Of a DNA stretch of 64,000 bases, positions 18,687 to 27,465 are shown one piece after another. The DNA lies in NCBI GenBank assembly GCA_016699815.1, contig CP065012.1, positions 868,001 through 932,000 of the forward strand, written 5' to 3'. The translations under genes and the position numbers were made by a program. The notes beneath the pieces are model-generated. The model ran no database searches. It saw only the letters and a list, made by a program, of their open reading frames with translations, and was not told the origin of the DNA. The first letter of the stretch is position 1. Every line of letters starts with the position of its first letter. This stretch comes from Chitinophagaceae bacterium (GTDB lineage Bacteria; Bacteroidota; Bacteroidia; Chitinophagales; Chitinophagaceae).

Positions 18687-19571
18687 ATGAAAAAAGTATT
18701 TTTACAATTACACATAGCCGTGTTACTGGCGGGGTTTACGGCTATTTTAGGTAAACTGATAATGCTCAATGAAAGCTTACTGGTTTGGTGGCGGCTTTTA
18801 ATTGCCCTTTCGGTTTTAGCGCTTTGGATGTGGCATAAAAAAGAGCCCGTAAAAATTTCCGTTAAAGATTTTTTTAAAATTGCTGGCGTAGGTGCGGTGG
18901 TAGTTTTTCATTGGGTAGCCTTTTACGGCAGCATAAAATATGCAAATGTTTCCGTTGCATTAGTATGCTTTTCGGCAACTGGTTTTTTTACGGCATTACT
19001 TGAACCTTTAATACTGCGAAAAAAAATAAATTATACCGAAGTATTTTTGGGCTTGCTGGTTATTGCCGGCATCTACATTATTTTTGATTTTTACCCGGCG
19101 TTTAAAACAGGCATCATATATGGAATTGTGGCGGCTGTGGGCAGCGCACTGTTTCCAATTTTCAACAAAGAACTCTTAAAACAATTTGCACCCAGGATAC
19201 TCACCCTTTATGAATTTATTGGGGGTATAATTGTGCTGAGTATGATAATGCCCTTATATGTATCTGTAACCAAACCCGGCTATTATATCCCAACAAAAAC
19301 AGATTTTCTATGGTTGCTCATATTGAGCATATTGTGTACCGTGGTAATGTTTCATTTGCAATTGCTAGCGCTAAAAAAAATTTCAGCATTTACCGTAAAC
19401 CTCACTTATAACTTAGAACCGGTATATGGTTTACTGATGGCTTTTATATTTTTTAATGAAAATAAACTTTTTCATTCTCAATTTTACATTGGCTTATCGT
19501 TAATTATTTTATCTATTGTTTTGCACAGCTTTTTAATCCTTAAAGAAAGAAAAAAACTCTCCGCTTTGTAA
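18687..19571 (+). CDS. EamA/DMT family transporter
   Basis: A 294-residue inner-membrane protein with ten predicted membrane segments arranged as two EamA repeats (about 1-140 and 150-290). The first repeat carries the WWR motif after helix 1-2 and the second the NLEPVYG-like motif TYNLEPVYGLLMAFIFFNE, typical of drug/metabolite exporters of the RhaT/YdcZ-like type. Substrate unknown; amino-acid or metabolite efflux is usual for the family. It converges on emrB with 7 nt between stops. Confidence 0.9.
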   Translation: MKKVFLQLHIAVLLAGFTAILGKLIMLNESLLVWWRLLIALSVLALWMWHKKEPVKISVKDFFKIAGVGAVVVFHWVAFYGSIKYANVSVALVCFSATGFFTALLEPLILRKKINYTEVFLGLLVIAGIYIIFDFYPAFKTGIIYGIVAAVGSALFPIFNKELLKQFAPRILTLYEFIGGIIVLSMIMPLYVSVTKPGYYIPTKTDFLWLLILSILCTVVMFHLQLLALKKISAFTVNLTYNLEPVYGLLMAFIFFNENKLFHSQFYIGLSLIILSIVLHSFLILKERKKLSAL

Positions 19572-19578
19572 ATGCCCG

Positions 19579-21162
19579 TCAATGCAAGGCTTCGCTCAAG
19601 CCCTTCATTTGCTGCTTATCTTTTTTTTGGCGAACGAGTAAAATAAAAGGGATACAAACCAGGAAGGCAAAGCCGAGGTATAAAAATACATCCATATATG
19701 CCAGTATTGCCGATTGCTTCGTTACCATGCCATCCAACACTTTGTAGGCAGATTGCTGTGCCGCATCTGTAGAAAAGCCTTTACTCAAAAAATTATTTTT
19801 CAACAGGTCAATTCTTTGTTGCACAGCGGCATCATTTACATTCAACATAGAAACCATATCACCCCGGTACATCATGCTCCTGTTGGCAATAAATGTAGTG
19901 ATACAGGCTACGCCAAAAGATCCGCCCAACTGCCGCATCATTCCTGTAAATGCTGCGCCCTGGCCAATTTGCTGGCCTTTTAAAGTACTTAAGGCCAGTG
20001 TAGTGATGGGTATAAACAGCAACCCTAGCCCTGCGCCCCTTGCTATAAGCATCCAAAAGAAATTATCGGCGCTGGTTTGTGGAGTAAGGATTTTATAACC
20101 CCAAAAACTATAAATAAAAAATATAAACAAACCAATGGCAACTAACAACTGGTGTTTAACGCCCTTGCTCAAAAGTTTACCTATTATCGGCATCATAAAA
20201 GCAGTAGTAAGCGCTGCCGGTATCATCAGCATGCCGGATTGCATGGCGGTCCACCCCAAAATACTTTGCGTATATAAAGGAATAATAAAAGTAGAACCAT
20301 ATAAACCAAATCCCAGGATAAAAGACATAAAAGTACCAATGCGCAAATTGCCGTTTTTTAAAACCCTCAGTTCTACAATAGGATATTTATAAGTGAATTG
20401 GCGCCATATAAAAAAGAACAAACCAAAAATGGAAGTAACCGTTAACAAAAGAATCAGGCTGCTTTCGAACCAATCGTCTTCGTGCCCTTTTTCTAAAATA
20501 TATTGCAGCGAACCTACGGTAATACTCAACAAAAAAATTCCCATCCAATCTACCTGTTTAATTGATTTTTTTTCGCTGTACTTTGGGCTTTTCACAAATT
20601 GCAGCGTAAGCAATGTTGCTGCAATACCAATGGGGATATTAATAAAAAAAATATTGGGCCAGTTGTAATTATCTACAATAAAACCACCAAGTGGCGGGCC
20701 AAGCGTGGGGCCTATAATTACGCCAAGGCCATATATAGCCTGGGCCATTGCCCTTTTTTCAACAGGGTAACTCTCGGTAATAATTGTTTGTGAGGTTACT
20801 AAAAGTGCACCTCCGCCAATGCCCTGTAAAAAACGGAATGTAACCAGTTCCCAAATGCTGGTGGAATTACCGCATAAGAATGAAAAAATGGTAAAAATAA
20901 TTATGGATGCTGCAAAATAATTTCTACGGCCAAATTGTTGCGAAAGCCAACTCGTCATGGGCACAATAATTACATTACCTATTGCATAAGCCGTAATTAC
21001 CCAGCCCACTTCAGAAAGTGTTGCCCCAAGATTGCCCCTCATATCATTAAGCGCCACATTTACAATTGTGGTATCTACAATTTCCAGTAAAGCACATAAA
21101 ATTGCCGTAAGGGTAATTACTGTTCGTCTTGCGCCATATTCAACCAGCGAATCTTCCTGCAT
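19579..21162 (-). CDS. emrB: DHA2 family MFS multidrug efflux permease (EmrB-like)
   Basis: A 527-residue, 14-segment proton-driven exporter. Motif A-like WLSQQFGRRNYF between helices 2 and 3, motif D1/C (GVIIGPTLGPPLGGFI) in helix 5, and IVDTTIVNVAL at the N-terminus mark the DHA2/EmrB-QacA group. It is encoded 4 nt after emrA and downstream of tolC and tetR on the same strand, so it would form a tripartite pump EmrA-EmrB-TolC spanning both membranes. The substrate is not predictable; hydrophobic toxic compounds are usual. Confidence 0.95.
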   Translation of the reverse strand: MQEDSLVEYGARRTVITLTAILCALLEIVDTTIVNVALNDMRGNLGATLSEVGWVITAYAIGNVIIVPMTSWLSQQFGRRNYFAASIIIFTIFSFLCGNSTSIWELVTFRFLQGIGGGALLVTSQTIITESYPVEKRAMAQAIYGLGVIIGPTLGPPLGGFIVDNYNWPNIFFINIPIGIAATLLTLQFVKSPKYSEKKSIKQVDWMGIFLLSITVGSLQYILEKGHEDDWFESSLILLLTVTSIFGLFFFIWRQFTYKYPIVELRVLKNGNLRIGTFMSFILGFGLYGSTFIIPLYTQSILGWTAMQSGMLMIPAALTTAFMMPIIGKLLSKGVKHQLLVAIGLFIFFIYSFWGYKILTPQTSADNFFWMLIARGAGLGLLFIPITTLALSTLKGQQIGQGAAFTGMMRQLGGSFGVACITTFIANRSMMYRGDMVSMLNVNDAAVQQRIDLLKNNFLSKGFSTDAAQQSAYKVLDGMVTKQSAILAYMDVFLYLGFAFLVCIPFILLVRQKKDKQQMKGLSEALH

Positions 21163-21166
21163 TTTT

Positions 21167-22288
21167 TTAGTTTAAACTTACTTCCACTTTTACATTCATG
21201 CCGGTACGCACTTTACTAATGAGGCTGTCTGATAAATTGGAAAAATCAATTTTTACAGGCAGCCTTTGAACAACTTTTACAAAGTTGCCACTTGCATTAT
21301 CTGGCGGAAGCAAGGCAAAAGTTGCGCCTGTAGCCGGTGAAAAAGAACTAATAACGCCTTCAAACCTATGTTTTGGAAATGCATCTATTTCAATTTTTAC
21401 TTTTTGTCCTTCGGTCATTCTCTCCACCTGGGTTTCTTTAAAATTGGCTATTACCCATTTACTGTTATCCAATACAATACTAAAAAGTTGTGCGCCTGCC
21501 TGTATATACTGGCCTGGCTGAACCGGCACTTTTGAAACATAGCCGCTCACCTGCGCAATAATTATAGTATAAGATAAATTGAGTTGTGCATTGTTCACAT
21601 CTGCCTCCCGCTGCTGAACAACAGCATTGGCGATGCCAATATTTTGCGATGTTACAACCGACTGTGAGGCTACGGCTCCGGTTTGTTGCATTGCCTGCTT
21701 TTGCTGCTGTACCAACACCTGCAATTGCTTATCGGCAGATTGTTTTGCAGCCAGCACCTGCTCATATTGTTGTTGGGTAATTGAATGGTCTTTAACGAGG
21801 TTTTCATACCGTTTTAAATCTTCACCTGTGCGCCATGAGTTTATTTTAGCTACTTCAATTTGTGCTGCAATGGTGGCAACTGCGGCCTTTGAAGTTGATA
21901 CATTTTGTACAGATACATTTGTTCCGGCTACAGCAGAAGATACATTGCTTTTGGCCGTTTGCAAAGCGGCAAGCGCTTGTTTTAAATGCATCAGCTGGTC
22001 CCGGTTATCTAAAATAATTAAAGTATCGCCTTTATGCACAAACTGGTTGTCTTTTACTTTTACTTCTTTGATATACCCGGATATTTTTGATATTAAAGGG
22101 CTTAAATTTGAAGCTACCTGTGCATCATCTGTTGCTTCATACATGCGGCTATACTGCCATCGGTTGTACCCAAAATAAATTCCGGCTACTAGTAATATGC
22201 CCAAAATAATTGCAAAAACCGGGCTCCTTTTTTTCTTCAGGATACTTGCCTTTACATCTTTATTATTTTCAGTTGTATTATTTTCCAT
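21167..22288 (-). CDS. emrA: HlyD/EmrA family periplasmic adaptor
   Basis: A 373-residue membrane-fusion protein with a single N-terminal membrane anchor (about 20-43), a biotinyl-lipoyl half-motif (VKDNQFVHKGDTLIILD), a long alpha-helical hairpin (about 95-220, rich in Gln/Ala), the second lipoyl half with the matching PVQPGQYIQAGAQLF, and a beta-barrel domain. This is the adaptor that joins EmrB to TolC. It lies 24 nt after tolC and 4 nt before emrB. Confidence 0.94.
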   Translation of the reverse strand: MENNTTENNKDVKASILKKKRSPVFAIILGILLVAGIYFGYNRWQYSRMYEATDDAQVASNLSPLISKISGYIKEVKVKDNQFVHKGDTLIILDNRDQLMHLKQALAALQTAKSNVSSAVAGTNVSVQNVSTSKAAVATIAAQIEVAKINSWRTGEDLKRYENLVKDHSITQQQYEQVLAAKQSADKQLQVLVQQQKQAMQQTGAVASQSVVTSQNIGIANAVVQQREADVNNAQLNLSYTIIIAQVSGYVSKVPVQPGQYIQAGAQLFSIVLDNSKWVIANFKETQVERMTEGQKVKIEIDAFPKHRFEGVISSFSPATGATFALLPPDNASGNFVKVVQRLPVKIDFSNLSDSLISKVRTGMNVKVEVSLN

Positions 22289-22312
22289 TATAAACTTTTC
22301 TAAAATATTTTA

Positions 22313-23650
22313 TTAGTTATTTAGTTTTTTAAGCGGCAATAAACCTGCTGATTCCAGCAATTTATAATAGGCCAGGGAAGCATCTGCCCGGGAATTTATA
22401 ATATTGATTTTTGCTGCAAGCAATGCAGCATCTGCTTCCAGCAAATCGGTAATTGTTGCCAGGCTATTGTTGTATTTGTTTTTTGTAATGCGTAAGTTTT
22501 CTGTGCTTTGTTCCAACGCCCTTTGATATACCAGCGTTTTTTTGGCCGCATACATTGCATCCTGGTAATTTTTGTGCAGCGTTAATTTAATATTGTCATT
22601 CAATTCATCATTAACTGCATTGAGTTGTTTTTCTTTTGCACAGGCTTGAAGAAGCCCGGCATTTTTTTTCCAGAGGTTTGCCAGGTTATATTGAATACCA
22701 ATACCCAGGTTTACCGCATTATAAACCGAAATAAAATGTGGCACATTTGCCGCAACATATCCACCGTTAAGCGCCAGCACCGGTATGTTTTCTGCTTTTG
22801 CGGACCGGGTAGCATACGCTGCAGCTTTTTGTTGCAGCTTTAAGGATTGCAGGTCTTTCCGGTTTGAAATAGCTGCAGCTTCAAAATTAGAAAAAGGCAT
22901 ATTCTGCAGGTCTAAATGGATAAATGAAGAATCGGGTTGCACTGTAGTTAGGCTGGGCAAGCCCAGCAATAAATTCATAGAAAGCATTGCGGTGGCGTAA
23001 TTATTATTGGCATCCAATAATTGCAATTCAATATTGGCAGTTTGTAGTTGGGCTTTAAGCCGGTCGTTTTTGGCCATAATTCCGTTTTCTTCCAGCCGCA
23101 GAAACATCTTATCTCTTTGCTGCGATGCAGCAAGGTTTTCTGTTAAAACATCAATAGTTTTTGCGGTTTTAAATAAATTAGTAAAGGCATTGGCAATGTT
23201 GTAAGCAATTTTATTTTGATCGCTTTCTGCAGTAAGTTTGGCCACTTGTACAAGTAGCTTAGCAGAAGCAATGCCGTATTTTATTCTTTTGCCTGCATAA
23301 ATTGGTAAAGAAAAGTTTGCCATACCCAACATTGCCTGGTTTACAGAGGGCCCCTGTTCGTTATTGCTGCTCCCACCATTACCTGGTTTACTTTTCATGT
23401 CAATTTGGGCATTGGTAAGTCGCATATAACTAGTATTGAACTTAAAATCAGGGAGGCTTTTATTTTTTGCAGCTAATAACTCTGCATTGGCTTCTTCAAC
23501 TTTTGCCTTATCAATTTGTAAATACCTACTGTGTTGCAGGCCCATTTGTATTGCTTCTTCCAGGGTAATTTTCTTTACGTACTGGGCAGGCAATTGTGCA
23601 AATGCCATGAGCAGTAAAATAAACAGGGTAATAAATTTATTGAGCTTCAT
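22313..23650 (-). CDS. TolC-family outer-membrane efflux protein
   Basis: A 445-residue protein with a signal peptide (cleavage after about residue 22, AQLPAQ) and two OEP repeats of long coiled helices with the family pattern LEEAIQMGLQHSRYLQ at the N-terminus and LATITDLLEADAALLAAK near the C-terminus. It forms the outer-membrane channel of the neighbouring EmrAB pump. Its first 14 nt overlap the 3' end of tetR, so regulator and pump are one transcription unit. Confidence 0.93.
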   Translation of the reverse strand: MKLNKFITLFILLLMAFAQLPAQYVKKITLEEAIQMGLQHSRYLQIDKAKVEEANAELLAAKNKSLPDFKFNTSYMRLTNAQIDMKSKPGNGGSSNNEQGPSVNQAMLGMANFSLPIYAGKRIKYGIASAKLLVQVAKLTAESDQNKIAYNIANAFTNLFKTAKTIDVLTENLAASQQRDKMFLRLEENGIMAKNDRLKAQLQTANIELQLLDANNNYATAMLSMNLLLGLPSLTTVQPDSSFIHLDLQNMPFSNFEAAAISNRKDLQSLKLQQKAAAYATRSAKAENIPVLALNGGYVAANVPHFISVYNAVNLGIGIQYNLANLWKKNAGLLQACAKEKQLNAVNDELNDNIKLTLHKNYQDAMYAAKKTLVYQRALEQSTENLRITKNKYNNSLATITDLLEADAALLAAKINIINSRADASLAYYKLLESAGLLPLKKLNN

Positions 23651-24278
23651 AACCTACCAGGGCTTTCATTATAGATTTTAAATTTTTTTTTATATCGCTA
23701 AAATATACTTCATCATATTCCTGCTCGGGCTGGTAGTTTTTTTTGTAAAGTTTATACAGGGCTTTACTTTTCAATGCAAAAAAAATAGTTCCCGTAAGAG
23801 TAGCCTGCAGCATAACTACATCTGGATGTTTGGTAAAAATTTTATTACGGTTGCCTGCAACAATTAAAGATTCAAAAAGATTTAAATAAACAAACCTGAA
23901 ATTGCGGATAAAAGAAAGGATACGCTTATTTTTGGTAGTTAGCTGCAGAGAAACCATGATGTGAAAAAAGTCCTGGTTATTTTTCACATTCTCAACATAG
24001 CCGTCAATAATTTTTTCAAATTTTTGCCATTCGTTAATTTTAGGGTCGCTAATAATTTGCTTTACGTATTCTTGTTTTTCCTCCATTCTTGTTTGGAGCA
24101 AATTTTCGAGGAGTTTTTCTTTAGAGCCGAAATAATACGATATCATGGCAATATTAACGCCTGCTTCTTTGGCTATTTCCCTTATTGATGTTGCCGTAAA
24201 CCCTTTAAGGGCAATTAATTTTTCTGCTTTTGCTAAAATCAACTCCGGTTTTGCTAAAGATTTTACCCGAGTATTCAT
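23637..24278 (-). CDS. TetR/AcrR family repressor of the efflux operon
   Basis: A 213-residue regulator with an N-terminal helix-turn-helix (about residues 10-56, motif GFTATSIREIAKEAGVNIAMISYYFGSKEKLL) and a helical ligand-binding domain. It is the first gene of the operon tetR-tolC-emrA-emrB and sits directly under a duplicated palindromic operator at 24288-24324, so it most likely represses its own operon until the pump substrate binds. Ligand unknown. Confidence 0.93.
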   Translation of the reverse strand: MNTRVKSLAKPELILAKAEKLIALKGFTATSIREIAKEAGVNIAMISYYFGSKEKLLENLLQTRMEEKQEYVKQIISDPKINEWQKFEKIIDGYVENVKNNQDFFHIMVSLQLTTKNKRILSFIRNFRFVYLNLFESLIVAGNRNKIFTKHPDVVMLQATLTGTIFFALKSKALYKLYKKNYQPEQEYDEVYFSDIKKNLKSIMKALVGYEAQ

Positions 24279-24287
24279 GGGACAAAA

Positions 24288-24324
24288 TTAAACATTTGTT
24301 TAAATTAATTAAACGTTTGTTTAA
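24288..24324. promoter_or_regulatory. Duplicated TetR operator upstream of the efflux operon
   Basis: Two copies of a 16-bp near-palindrome TTAAAC(A/G)TTTGTTTAA lie at 24288-24303 and 24309-24324, centre to centre 21 bp, that is two helical turns on the same DNA face. Half-sites TTAAAC/GTTTAA fit a dimeric TetR protein. The left copy begins 10 nt before the tetR ATG. Confidence 0.75.
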
Positions 24325-24366
24325 TTTTATTATTATTTAATTATTCTTAAGCTGTAATAGACTAGT

Positions 24367-24780
24367 TTACCGGTAATTAATTACGGTTTTGATTTGGGCA
24401 AAAGACCGGAACATATCCATAACTCCGCAATATTTTTCAGCAGATAAATTGACGGCTTTTTGCATTTTAGGGCGGTTTTCCGGGGAAATTTTAATGTTAT
24501 ATATAACAGTAACCTTTGAATAAACTTTGGTATACTCTCCGGTAAGTTCGGCATCTGCCTCTATAGACAAGTCAGAAAAAGGTACTTTCATTTTATTTAA
24601 TATACTTACAATATCTACACCGGTACAGCCCGTAAGCGCAGCCAGCATCAGCTTTTTAGGGCTTGCGGCGCTATTATTGCCGCCGTCAGCCGTACTGGTG
24701 TCCATATTTAGATCATGCCCGTCAATAAGAGCGCTAAATTGCATATTTTCCTTATGTTTGGCATTCATGAAATGGTTCAT
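24367..24780 (-). CDS. OsmC family peroxiredoxin-like protein
   Basis: A 137-residue protein of the OsmC/Ohr fold that reduces organic hydroperoxides. The two reactive cysteines are visible: C52 in LTGCTGVD and C118 in EKYCGVMDM. Length is normal for short OsmC proteins. It is transcribed towards the tetR operon but its 88-nt gap contains the tetR operator, so it is probably a separate unit. Physiological substrate not predictable. Confidence 0.9.
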   Translation of the reverse strand: MNHFMNAKHKENMQFSALIDGHDLNMDTSTADGGNNSAASPKKLMLAALTGCTGVDIVSILNKMKVPFSDLSIEADAELTGEYTKVYSKVTVIYNIKISPENRPKMQKAVNLSAEKYCGVMDMFRSFAQIKTVINYR

Positions 24781-24877
24781 ATTTTAATTTTTTGTGCTTT
24801 TACTATTAAATAAAGCTATTTCTATAAAAATATTAAAAATATCGAAATTTCTATCTCTGTATTTAGTCAATTTTACC

Positions 24878-24885
24878 TACCTTTG
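24878..24885 (+). promoter_or_regulatory. Candidate -7 element of the rpmB operon
   Basis: TACCTTTG matches TAnnTTTG and lies 19 nt before the rpmB ATG. The -33 region is not a clear TTG. Confidence 0.5.
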
Positions 24886-24904
24886 CCGTCCAAAATTTTA
24901 GGAA

Positions 24905-25141
24905 ATGGCTAGAGTATGTCAAGTAACCGGTAAGAAGCCGGTTACAGGAAATAAGGTATCACATTCGAATATTAAAACAAAACGCAGGTTTTTACCCAAC
25001 CTGCAAACTAAGCGTTATTTTCTTGCAGAAGAAGATAAATGGGTAACGCTAAAAGTATCGGCTGAAGCGATACGTACCATTAATAAAAACGGTTTATATA
25101 CCGTAGTAAAAGAAATGCGTGCAGCAGGCGAAAAAATTTAA
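24905..25141 (+). CDS. rpmB: 50S ribosomal protein L28
   Basis: A 78-residue basic protein of the large ribosomal subunit with the L28 hallmarks: MARVCQVTGKKPVTGNKVSHSN at the start (first 20 residues diagnostic), KRRFLPNLQTKRYF, and WVTLKVSAEAIRTI. It opens the operon rpmB-rpmG-DUF4295-ftsY, a standard Bacteroidota order. Confidence 0.97.
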   Translation: MARVCQVTGKKPVTGNKVSHSNIKTKRRFLPNLQTKRYFLAEEDKWVTLKVSAEAIRTINKNGLYTVVKEMRAAGEKI

Positions 25142-25167
25142 TTATTTACAACTAATAAAATATTGCA

Positions 25168-25350
25168 ATGGCAAAGAAAGGTAACAGGGTTCAGGTAATA
25201 TTAGAGTGCACCGAGCATAAAACCAGCGGTAAGCCCGGAACTAGTCGTTATATTACTACAAAGAACAAAAAAAATACACCCGACCGTTTGGAATTGAAAA
25301 AATTCAATCCCATTTTGAAAAAAACAACCGTTCACAAAGAAATTAAATAA
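25168..25350 (+). CDS. rpmG: 50S ribosomal protein L33
   Basis: A 60-residue basic protein with the L33 pattern: MAKKGNRVQVILECTEHK, YITTKNKKNTPDRLELKKF, NPILKKTTVHKEIK. The zinc-binding cysteine pairs of the C+ form are absent (one Cys only), so this is the C- version. It lies 26 nt after rpmB. Confidence 0.97.
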   Translation: MAKKGNRVQVILECTEHKTSGKPGTSRYITTKNKKNTPDRLELKKFNPILKKTTVHKEIK

Positions 25351-25389
25351 ATTCACCTTCCGATATAATTTCGGGTTAAATATATTGTT

Positions 25390-25560
25390 ATGGCAAAAGC
25401 AGCAAAAACGGCGATAAAAACCAAAGACCAGAAAGCCGCCGCAGAAGCAAAAAACTGGAGCAAAGTAATTAAAACGGTTCGTAGCCCAAAAACTGGCGCT
25501 TACACGTTTAAAGAATCCATTGTTCATAAGGACAAAATCAAAGAATTTTTGGCTAAATAA
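25390..25560 (+). CDS. DUF4295 small basic protein (ribosome-associated candidate)
   Basis: A 56-residue, very lysine-rich protein (MAKAAKTAIKTKDQKAAAEA at the N-terminus, then NWSKVIKTVRSPKTGAYTFKE). The sequence and position between rpmG and ftsY identify DUF4295, a family restricted to Bacteroidota and kept in this operon. Composition, size and location suggest a lineage-specific ribosomal protein. I recall a report of an extra large-subunit protein in the Flavobacterium ribosome but cannot confirm from memory that it is this family. 39 nt after rpmG. Confidence 0.9.
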   Translation: MAKAAKTAIKTKDQKAAAEAKNWSKVIKTVRSPKTGAYTFKESIVHKDKIKEFLAK

Positions 25561-25655
25561 TTATGCCCAAACTTTTTCATAAAAGCTTCCTGATTGATTT
25601 CCGGAGGCTTTCTTTATTTTAAGCCATTAGCTCATTTCTTAAACCAACAAATAAT

Positions 25656-26618
25656 ATGGGTTTTTTTGATAAAATATTTGGGAAAAAGCAACAGCAGGAA
25701 ACAGTGGACCATGGCCTGCAAAAAACACGGGAAGGTTTTTTAGGAAAAATCTCCCGAGCTATTGCCGGAAAAAGCACGGTTGATGAAGAAGTACTGGACC
25801 GGGTAGAAGATGCCCTGGTTACGGCAGATATTGGAGTTGATACCACCGTAAAAATTATTGATGCCCTGGAAGCCCGTGTTGCAAAAGACAAATACCTCAA
25901 TACGGCAGAACTTAATGCGATTCTTAAAGATGAAATTAAGAAAATATTGGTGGCTGCGCCGGAAGACAGCAGCTACAATAATTATGCATTACCCCAAGGC
26001 CATAAACCACATATCATTTTAGTTGTTGGCGTTAATGGTGTGGGCAAAACTACTACTATTGGTAAGTTGGCGCATAATTTTAGCTTAGCAGGCAAATCGG
26101 TATTATTGGGTGCAGCCGATACTTTTAGAGCTGCAGCGGTAGATCAACTCACCATTTGGAGTGAGCGTACCAAGGTACCCATTGTAAAAAAAGAAATGGG
26201 TAGCGATCCGGCATCTGTTGCATTTGATACCGTAAAAAGCGGACTGGCCAAAAATGTAGATGTGGTGCTTATTGACACTGCGGGAAGGCTCCATAACAAA
26301 GCCCATTTAATGGATGAGCTTGCAAAAATTAAAAAAGTAATACAAAAAGTAATACCCGAGGCGCCACATGAAGTAATGCTGGTATTGGATGGCAGTACCG
26401 GGCAAAATGCATTGGAACAGGCAAAGCATTTTACTGCTGCAACAGAGGTAACTGCCCTTACCATTACAAAATTGGATGGCACAGCAAAAGGCGGTGTAGT
26501 ATTAGCTATTGCCAATCAATTTAAAATACCGGTAAAATTTATTGGTGTGGGGGAAAAAGCAGAAGATTTATTGGTATTTGATAAAGACCAGTTTGTAAAC
26601 GGTTTGTTCCATATTTAA
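25656..26618 (+). CDS. ftsY: Signal recognition particle receptor FtsY
   Basis: A 320-residue SRP GTPase that docks ribosome-SRP complexes at the inner membrane. The acidic A domain of E. coli FtsY is absent; the protein begins with the short amphipathic membrane-targeting helix (MGFFDKIFGKK). The N domain covers about 20-105 and the G domain carries P-loop GVNGVGKTTT (about 125-134), DTAGR and TKLDGTAKGG. It closes the rpmB operon and is followed by a hairpin. Confidence 0.97.
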   Translation: MGFFDKIFGKKQQQETVDHGLQKTREGFLGKISRAIAGKSTVDEEVLDRVEDALVTADIGVDTTVKIIDALEARVAKDKYLNTAELNAILKDEIKKILVAAPEDSSYNNYALPQGHKPHIILVVGVNGVGKTTTIGKLAHNFSLAGKSVLLGAADTFRAAAVDQLTIWSERTKVPIVKKEMGSDPASVAFDTVKSGLAKNVDVVLIDTAGRLHNKAHLMDELAKIKKVIQKVIPEAPHEVMLVLDGSTGQNALEQAKHFTAATEVTALTITKLDGTAKGGVVLAIANQFKIPVKFIGVGEKAEDLLVFDKDQFVNGLFHI

Positions 26619-26636
26619 TAGTGTATTAAATGGAAA

Positions 26637-26656
26637 GGCTCCTAAGAATAGGAGCC
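26637..26656 (+). terminator. Hairpin after ftsY
   Basis: Perfect 7-bp stem GGCTCCT/AGGAGCC with a 6-nt loop, 19 nt after the ftsY stop. Only a weak T tract follows (TCGTTT), so it may be a terminator or an mRNA 3'-end stabiliser. Confidence 0.5.
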
Positions 26657-26810
26657 TCGTTTACCAAAACTAACTGCTTATGAGAAATTCTTCATTTTAA
26701 CTTGCAACACAAATGTCGGACGAAAATGAGGTTTATGGTGTTAAGGTTTCGCTAAAGACTGGTTACATTATTGCAAAAATTTATTTACTGTATACTTAAT
26801 GGCTTTTTTA

Positions 26811-27170
26811 CTATACCCCGCCAACCATGGTCATTGTTTCTACAGCTGCTGATTGGTTATTGTCAAACGCCAATTGCTTATGATTGATAATATCCACAAT
26901 AGTACCAATGAGGCACAATCCGCCTGTTAAAAAATAGAGTATCCCCATTCCCCATTGATTCATTAAAAAACGGTGTACCCCTGCAAAACCAACAAAACCC
27001 AGTAAACAGGTAATTAAGATAATATCGGGTTTTTTTCTTCGGCTGTTATAAATGGCTATAAAGGTTTGGAGCTTATCCTGTGGCAGGTCTTTGGTAAATG
27101 CCAAAAGATAATTTAATTCCTGTGCATCCAAAGAGGGTATTTGGCTCAGGAAAAGTTGATTGTTGTTCAT
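26811..27170 (-). CDS. TM2 domain-containing membrane protein
   Basis: A 119-residue protein with a soluble N-terminal part (1-45) and a TM2 domain: basic RRKKPDIIL, first membrane helix with GFVGFAGVHRFLMN, a G-M-G-I turn, and a second helix ending in IGTIVDIINH. TM2 proteins are small inner-membrane proteins of unclear role. The start overlaps the stop of the DUF2752 gene by 4 nt, so the two are co-translated. Confidence 0.88.
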   Translation of the reverse strand: MNNNQLFLSQIPSLDAQELNYLLAFTKDLPQDKLQTFIAIYNSRRKKPDIILITCLLGFVGFAGVHRFLMNQWGMGILYFLTGGLCLIGTIVDIINHKQLAFDNNQSAAVETMTMVGGV

Positions 27171-27454
27171 GGCTTATTTCTTAAAAGTGAATAAATACGG
27201 TGTAAAATTATGCATAATGCCGGAATGCCAAAATAATGATTTTGCCATGATGTTGAAAAATCCAGAAACAATGCATAATGTATAGCGCTGCCAATACCAC
27301 AACCCGGGCAATAAGAATAATTCAGGAACTTTAACAAACACAGGCTATGCCCGTTATTACCGGGCTGTATAATAAACAGCAAAAACAAGGCTACAACCCA
27401 AAATACAAGTTCCGGTTTTAAAGCCGTAAGTTTTAAACTGAAAATTTTATTCAT
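27167..27454 (-). CDS. DUF2752 small membrane protein
   Basis: A 95-residue protein with two membrane segments and the DUF2752 signature YCPGCGIGSAIHY (C49 and C52), a likely metal- or redox-active CxxC. It is encoded directly before the TM2 gene (4-nt overlap), a common pairing in Bacteroidota. Function unknown. Confidence 0.87.
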   Translation of the reverse strand: MNKIFSLKLTALKPELVFWVVALFLLFIIQPGNNGHSLCLLKFLNYSYCPGCGIGSAIHYALFLDFSTSWQNHYFGIPALCIILHRIYSLLRNKP

Positions 27455-27465
27455 GAAAAAATCTA

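Noticed and set aside
21627..22178. 183-codon plus-strand frame opposite emrA
   Set aside because: Shadow of the EmrA helical hairpin; Cys/Ala-rich artefact composition.
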